DNA from: Sipunculus nudus
Lineage: Eukaryota; Annelida; Sipuncula; Golfingiida; Sipunculidae
Direction of reading: 5' to 3'
Length of the DNA: 64,000 bases
Assembly: GCA_026874595.1 (NCBI GenBank)
Contig: CM049319.1
Location: 18,827,101-18,891,100, forward strand
This document shows positions 58,211 through 64,000 of this stretch, piece after piece. The position numbers and the translations under genes are program-made. The notes beneath the pieces are model-generated. The model saw nothing but the letters and a program-made list of their open reading frames with translations, did no database searches and was not told where the DNA came from. Numbering within the stretch: position 1 is the first letter of the stretch; each line of letters opens with the position of its first letter.

Positions 58211-61200
58211 CTAGAACAAGACACATATATCGTTTAAGATTATGTCCATAATTTGTGACCATTTTTCCATATGTACATTCAGTTTTCCCTTCCTGAAGGC
58301 CAAGAGATATTCGATGTTATACACCTCTTTTAGCTTGAACTTTATAATTTCTAACAAATAAGGGTTATCAGTTTCCCTTTTAAGGAGTACTACGTATTTG
58401 AAAATGAGAAAAATTGTATTACTAAGCCTACTGTTACTACTATCCGGCAACTGACCATACATAATATTTGATTTCGTAAACTCCGGTAAAATATAGCCTG
58501 TACTTTCAATCCACTTTTCAACCTGATATAAAGGTTTTTTGTTGTATGTTATATGACAATAATAGAACAGATGACTTACTGACTCATTGTAAATAAAACA
58601 ATAACTACATCTTGGGCTGTCTATCAATTTCCATCTAAAAAGATTCTTATTTACAGGAAGATAATTGTTAATAATCTTAAATTGAAATTCACGCAAATAA
58701 GTATCAAGAGAACATTGATAGACATTTTCATAAACATTGTGCCAATTGCTATATCCAATATCACCAAGTATAGTACTATTTGTCGGTACCTGATAAATTG
58801 TATTGATAAGTGTCTTGTACACCGAACGACTGTTCAGTTTTGACAAATCTAAAATATTATCAGGCACCATATCTGAAACAAGTCCATCTTTTATTTTTCT
58901 TTTCCATTCCTTCGGTATTGCACTAATAAGGCTGCTCCATTGAAGACACAATAAATCCTTTCGAATAATCTGAATAATCCTTAAGAATTTGTTCCACTGT
59001 TTTAAAGTTACTATCACAATCTAACATGTCATTAATATATTGAACATTCATTTTAAATAGAGTAGGATTAAACACAGAATACCCATCAATCAATATGTTT
59101 CGATTATTCCAAATAAATTGACATCTGACATCCTTCTCTATTAATGTACATTTCCAATATAAAATCCATTCCTTAAAGCAAGATATATAAAATGGTGCAC
59201 ACTCCTTTGAAAGACAGTTGATATCAAAGTCTTTATGAATGCATTGTAATCCACCTACATTACTACACATTGCATTCAAGAGAATTTTAACAGTTCCATT
59301 AAACTTGTTTAATAAATTAACTACCCAAATTACTCGTTGGGTCTTGTATCTCATCTCTATGTTTGGTAATTTTTATCCTCCATCTTCATACATACCAACT
59401 GCTGTACTAAATTTCACCTTAGCTCGTTTGTTTTTCCAAGTGAATCTGTTAATAATTTCTTGAACCTCTTACATAAATCCCTTTGGGGGGTCGAGCATAT
59501 TCATAATATACAGTATTTTAGAAACTGCTAATGATCTTACTACCTCTAATCTGCCCTATATAGTTAATTGTCTTCCTCTCCACATATTTAGAACATTCTT
59601 CAAATTTGACAAAGCCCTATAAAAATTAAGCTCATATGATAATTTATCATTATATGTAAAGTGCACCCCTAATATCTTCATAAAACTATTAACTAAATTT
59701 ATCCAGTTTAAATTAAATGGATCATCTGCTTTGTTTTTCCATTTGCCGATCCATGACACTTCCGATTCCCCACATTCATCTTCAGTGATGAAAATGTAGC
59801 ATATATATCAAAAATGGTCATGACTCTTCGCAGTGAATTTAAATCCTTTAAAAACAGAGTAATATCATCCGCATACATACACATTTTTATTTCTATATTC
59901 TTTATCTTTATTCCTTTTACCTCCATATTACATTGGATTAAGGCTCCAAGACATGATAAATAAGTAGGGGACCAGGGGGTCTCCCTGCCGTGTTCCTCTG
60001 GTCAGTGTAAAATAAGTTGTACTGAATCCATTGTTAACCACAGTACTCTGGACATTGTTATGTAACAGTTTAACCCTCTTAATGAAAGACTGACCAAAGC
60101 CATACTTTTCTAAAACCGAAAACATGAATTCATGGCTTAAATTATCAAATGCAGACTCAAGATCTGCCCAAAACATAATACCTTCCATATTCAGGGTATC
60201 TGAATAATATAACACATCAGAAATCAAGCGTAAAGGCTCACCAATGAATCTATTTTTCACAAATGCACTCTGATCAGTATGGATAAAGTGCGGTAACAAA
60301 CCAATTATTCTCTAAACTAGAATTTTACTAATTATTTTGACATCAACATTGAGAAGACTAATTGGCCGCCATGATTTTATCAACCTTGCATCCTTACCGT
60401 TTTTCTCCAAGAGAGTTATAACAGCCTGACCCTGACTGACACTTAATTTTCCTTTCTCATATGCGGCATTTATACTGTTTACCAACATATCACCAATCAA
60501 TGGGAAAAATCCAACATAAAATTCTTTTGTCAAACAATCATTACCTGACACTTTATTATTTTTCATATTTTTTAGATCTTTCAAAACCCCACATTTTTTT
60601 ATGATACCCTCACAACTCTTAGCTTCTGTTTCTGTAATGTTTGGGAGATTAATATTTCTTAAATAATTTTTACAATCACTCTCAGTCAACAGCGAGGTTT
60701 TCAAGTATTTATTACTATAGAATCTCCGTAAGTTATATAGAATGTCAGATTGTTTTGTGATTTCTTCATCATTAATTAAAAGCTTTCGAACAACAGATTT
60801 ACATTTATTTTGCTTTTCCAGATTAAGAAAATATTTCGAGTTTTTTTCTCCTTGTTCTACCCACTGTACTCTAGAACGTATAATAATTCCTCTGCTTATC
60901 TGATCATACATTTCTTCTAGCTTTGATTTAGTCTCGGTATATCTTGAATTGTTTTGTAATGATTGTTGATCAAGATTAGATTCCAGGAATTTTACCTTTT
61001 CTTCTAATTCTCTTAAATTGATTTAAAACTAAATGCTTTTTGTTCACTGTATTGTATAGTGAATTCCCTTATTTTATATTTAATATACTCCCATAACATC
61101 TGCGCATCATGTCTCAATTCATATTTTCCGCTCCATTTTTCTATATTTTCTTCTATTTGTTTAATATAATCTTTATCTTCAATCAACGAATTATTGAACT

Positions 61201-61979
61201 TCCAAAATGAATGGCCATGACGCTCAAGTGAATGTGAAATCAGACGAAGGATTACAGCAGAATGATCTGTTCCGACTGCTGGAATTATGTTACAAGTCTT
61301 GGTAAAGGACTGAAGGGATGAAGATATAAGAAAAAAATCCAAACGTCTTTGTACCAGTGGACAGGTTGTACGCCATGTAAATCTTTTAATCATCTCATTT
61401 CTTATGCGCCATATATCACACAAATTAAACTGTGCCATGGATGACAAAATAATATTGATAGACTTCTTTTTAAAATTATATATATTCCCTCCACTGCCAT
61501 CTAAATCTGTAAAATGGAAGTTAAAATCACCACACCATATAACTTCAGTGTCATTATCTATATCAAATGCGCATATTTGTTCCAGAACCTTCTGATAAAA
61601 ATCAACTTGCTGTGTGTATTTGGAGCATATATATTTATCAGTAAGAACATATTCTCCTGTATCAGGCAATGATTAATTATGACTCTTCCATTTGGATCCA
61701 TGTATGTTTTCAATTCTTTAAAATCAATATTATTTCCAATAAGAGTACAAACACCAGCACTTTTAGAAGTACAATTAGAAGAATACATTCTCCCTCTCCA
61801 TTGATATTTCCAGGAATTCATATCTTTATCAGTTGAATGAGTTTCTTGTAAATATGAAATACCTTTGGCCATTCCATGCTTAACCAGTTAAATAATTTTC
61901 TTCTTTTATGGTAATCACGAATACCTCTGGTATTCAAAGACATAACTGTAAAATCAAAGTTAACGTCACCTACTGACAT
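58211..61979 (-). pseudogene. LINE ORF2 (endonuclease-reverse transcriptase), broken
   Basis: ATG at 61979 opens MSVGDVNFDFTVMSLNTRGI. Frame changes then occur near 61885 (before GISYLQETHS) and 61625 (after INIYAPNT), a stop near 61013, TAG at 60312, and shifts near 59930, 59760, 59550-59355 and 59010. Remaining motifs in order are QETHS, DNDTEVIWCGDFN and GTDHSAV (APE endonuclease); WVEQGEKNSKYF; KNNKVSGNDCLTKEF; WRPISLLNVD; FWADLESAFDNL; RGTRQGDPLVPYLF; YADD at about 59878; and CSYC...H....C (about 58612-58555), a reverse-transcriptase zinc knuckle. Both catalytic domains are recognisable but not translatable as one protein. Confidence 0.93.
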
Positions 61980-61982
61980 GAA

Positions 61983-62963
61983 TTAAAGGGTTTTGTATTG
62001 TATTGTAGAGTGTATCCAGCCACGATGTTTTACACATAAAGCCACAAAACATGCATAATAACATAGCAATATTACAAACATAATTGAGATATAATAATAA
62101 ACCAACTGAAAGAAGAAAATACCAACCCACTGTCCAATATTAACTTCTGTGGAAGACATCACTGAGTGATTCTCCATACTGAACTCTAAATTTTTGTCAT
62201 CATCATTTTTTACACACACTTTACTATCCCAGGTCCAGGCATATTTTACTCTATCATCCTTCTTTACTCTGTTAAAAAGCTTCTGCTTGTCACTACACAA
62301 ATCCTCTGTCAAACCAATGCCTGTGTTCTTGAGTTTTCTCCTCTCTTTCAGAATTCTAGTTTTGTCATCTCTTCTAACAAATCCAACCATTATGCTCCGT
62401 TGACTATCTTTCTTATGTGGTCCTACTCTATGTGCTATGTCAATATCATTTTCATGAATATCTATGTTGAGTTTATCTTTGAAGATTGCCATAGCAACAT
62501 GTTTTGAGTTCTCATTTTTCTTCATTTCCGGAGCACCAATTATCTTTATATTGGATTTTCTAAGGTATTGCTCTGTATTCACAGAGTGAGCTTTGGCTGT
62601 TTGAGCAAGCTCAAGAGATTGTTTACATTTCTGTTCCAAAGCTCTGTTTTCTTCCTTTAGTTTCTCAATAACACCTTCAAGTTTCTGGACAGTAGTTTCC
62701 AATGGTTTTACAAATTTATCTTTAATGGTTTGTTCAATCTGAACAGTGACTGTTTCTTTTATCTCTTGGATAATATCCCTTTTAAAAGTATCTAACGGCT
62801 CAACCAGCCTGTCTTCTGTGACAGTTGCCATTTCCTCTAGTACACTATCCTCTGAGGAACTTATAGATAAGACCTGTTTTTCTCTTTTATAAGTATAGAC
62901 AGAACCATCAGAAGAGGAGCTAGAAGTATCGGACCTATTTCTCTTTTTTTCTTCTAATGACAT
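61983..62963 (-). CDS. LINE ORF1 protein (L1-type RNA-binding)
   Basis: ATG at 62963 gives 326 residues with no frame break. A Ser/Asp-rich N terminus is followed by a coiled coil (about 60-130, EGVIEKLKEENRALEQKCKQ), an RRM-like start (YLRKSNIKIIGAPE, about 132-146) and a C-terminal domain (IDIAHRVGPHKK ... SIMVGFVRRDDKTRILKERR). This is the layout of L1 ORF1p, which trimerises and coats the element RNA. Oddly, the last 55 residues include a strongly hydrophobic stretch (FFFQLVYYYISIMFVILLCY), not usual for ORF1p. The in-frame TTG at 63023 is a less likely start. Confidence 0.88.
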   Translation of the reverse strand: MSLEEKKRNRSDTSSSSSDGSVYTYKREKQVLSISSSEDSVLEEMATVTEDRLVEPLDTFKRDIIQEIKETVTVQIEQTIKDKFVKPLETTVQKLEGVIEKLKEENRALEQKCKQSLELAQTAKAHSVNTEQYLRKSNIKIIGAPEMKKNENSKHVAMAIFKDKLNIDIHENDIDIAHRVGPHKKDSQRSIMVGFVRRDDKTRILKERRKLKNTGIGLTEDLCSDKQKLFNRVKKDDRVKYAWTWDSKVCVKNDDDKNLEFSMENHSVMSSTEVNIGQWVGIFFFQLVYYYISIMFVILLCYYACFVALCVKHRGWIHSTIQYKTL

Positions 62964-63408
62964 ATTATTAATAACACATACATATTTTGTAATTTCACTG
63001 TAGACATATAGGGTTGGTGTCAAGCTTCACTCAGGCACTCAGAAAAACCCAAGAATACACAGCTATAATACACAAGATACACAGGATAGAATGAGTGCCT
63101 CTGGGGGCCCTGGTGTGCTATTACATTGAAACCATTCAGTTGTGACGGCACCCTTTCATTGTGGAATGAATAGGCCCTGTAGAACTTCAATTCTGTTGAC
63201 TTTATTCTCAATTTACAAAGTCACATTATGCCGCAATTAAACTATTTGCACATAAACTATTCAAAGTACAAATTCACTAGATAGTTCAGAATTACTGGGC
63301 AAAAATTTCTGAATAGTACTTGCCTGGAAATTTTGAAATACCCAAAGAACGTGTGAGCTCATGAAACACAGCTCCTCCCAAAACAGCACACCAGCGCCCT
63401 CCCGTCAT
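62964..63408 (-). promoter_or_regulatory. LINE 5' untranslated/promoter region
   Basis: The 445 bp between the element's 5' end and the ORF1 start. It begins ATGACGGGAGGGCGCTGGTG on the - strand. L1-type elements carry an internal promoter here; no specific site is identified. Confidence 0.5.
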
Positions 63409-63420
63409 CATTGACCTTTT
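63409..63420. repeat. LINE target-site duplication, 5' side
   Basis: CATTGACCTTTT; fixes the 5' end of the LINE at 63408. Confidence 0.8.
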
Positions 63421-63838
63421 ACTGATAAGGAATTCCGGTCTAGTGGAAACAGACACATTTACCGCCACAACAACGTTAGAGCATAACGGAATGCTTGAAC
63501 AGATGTATAATTATGCTTCAAACAGAGCTCTCCTGGACTGAAAGCCCAACATGCACTGAGGTCATAGTGCTGAAGAAAATTTTTTAAATGCCTGGATTTT
63601 CTTCAAATCCATCATTAAAAAAATCAATCAATAATAAAAAACTCCTTTCTTGTTCCTTTCTTCTTATCTTAATACTATTGGATAGGACGGAGCACGTGCT
63701 AAGTTTTTGTTTATAAAGAAATACGGGAAAGCACATGAGTTGCTTTATTTACTACATTTGTTTGCATCCACTTGCCACATTTCACTGGTAATCTTTGCTT
63801 TGTGTATCGAGTTTAAAATATAAAAAGGTTGGTTACCC
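63421..63838. other. No gene seen
   Basis: Non-coding flank on the 5' side of the LINE. Confidence 0.5.
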
Positions 63839-63936
63839 AATAAGGCTAGACTTACATTCAAATGGAAGCTAGAAATTTATAATAGGCAATAAGGTAAGAC
63901 TTACATTCAAATGGAAGCTAGAAATTTATAATAGGC
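63839..63936 (+). repeat. 49-bp tandem duplication
   Basis: Two adjacent 49-bp copies beginning AATAAGG and ending ATAATAGGC, differing at two positions (GCTAG against GTAAG). Confidence 0.95.
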
Positions 63937-64000
63937 AATAATGATCAAAGGCATGTGCTAGCCCCATTGCGGCTACACTGAAAGGATTTCCGCCGGCCTC

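Larger units (their letters stand above)
57920..63408 (-). mobile_element. L1/Tx1-type LINE with both ends present
   Basis: A 5.5-kb retroelement with a 445-bp 5' region, ORF1, ORF2, a 3' untranslated region, AATAAA and a poly(A) tail, all on the - strand. The exact 12-bp duplication CATTGACCTTTT (57908-57919 and 63409-63420) marks both boundaries. The + strand nick inferred from it is TTTT|AC, close to the L1 endonuclease preference TTTT|AA. An L1-like ORF1, an APE-type endonuclease, a reverse transcriptase and a C-terminal CCHC knuckle support the L1/Tx1 group. ORF2 is broken, so the copy cannot move itself. Confidence 0.93.

Noticed and set aside
1-64000. CRISPR array, bacterial operon, rRNA or phage features
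   Set aside because: Tandem repeats here have no unique spacers of constant length and no associated genes; the genome is eukaryotic.

Overview
This is an animal (metazoan) genomic window, AT-rich, with split genes whose introns follow GT/AG, many microsatellites and a dense, mixed load of transposon-derived DNA. Penelope-type retroelements with hammerhead ribozymes, an L1/Tx1-type LINE, tRNA-derived SINEs and several families of short inverted-repeat elements, together with the repeat families seen here, suggest a lophotrochozoan invertebrate, probably a mollusc. That assignment is inference. There is no bacterial or organelle sequence.

Two real protein-coding genes can be assembled exon by exon. 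On the + strand, bases 3837-16762 encode a secreted type-B carboxylesterase of 625 residues in eight exons, with signal peptide, oxyanion loop, complete Ser-Asp-His triad and two conserved disulfides. On the - strand, bases 30183-17594 encode a 112-residue secreted precursor in two exons separated by a 12.3-kb intron: a signal peptide, an acidic and helical spacer, a single Lys-Arg site and a C-terminal 12-residue peptide followed by Gly-Lys, the signal for C-terminal amidation. TATA, CCAAT and CRE-like motifs lie upstream of it. I do not recognise this peptide; it is the best candidate here for an undescribed system. The two genes converge tail to tail with under 1 kb between their coding ends. 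Two orphan cysteine-containing terminal exons (2893-3183 and 28628-28810, both +) may belong to further genes whose other exons I cannot place.

The right half (about 36-64 kb) has no host gene that I can support. It holds a 1.37-kb long-inverted-repeat element (42.0-43.4 kb); two related 1.5-1.8-kb blocks in inverted orientation (43.96-45.42 and 55.29-57.05 kb), each with a head-to-head SINE pair; a decayed LINE (45.9-46.9 kb); a Penelope pair (52.18-54.24 kb) with two hammerhead ribozymes on opposite strands; and a 5.5-kb LINE (57.92-63.41 kb) with both ends, poly(A) tail, polyadenylation signal and 12-bp target-site duplication still visible, although its second reading frame is broken.

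The introns of both genes are packed with repeats: pogo-like, PIF/Harbinger-like and mariner-like non-autonomous elements, a 155-bp tandem array nested in a GGTTC-rich inverted-repeat element, a 145-bp tandem array, a 22-bp minisatellite and a tandemly duplicated 0.65-kb unit. A perfect 116-bp palindrome lies at 35615-35730.
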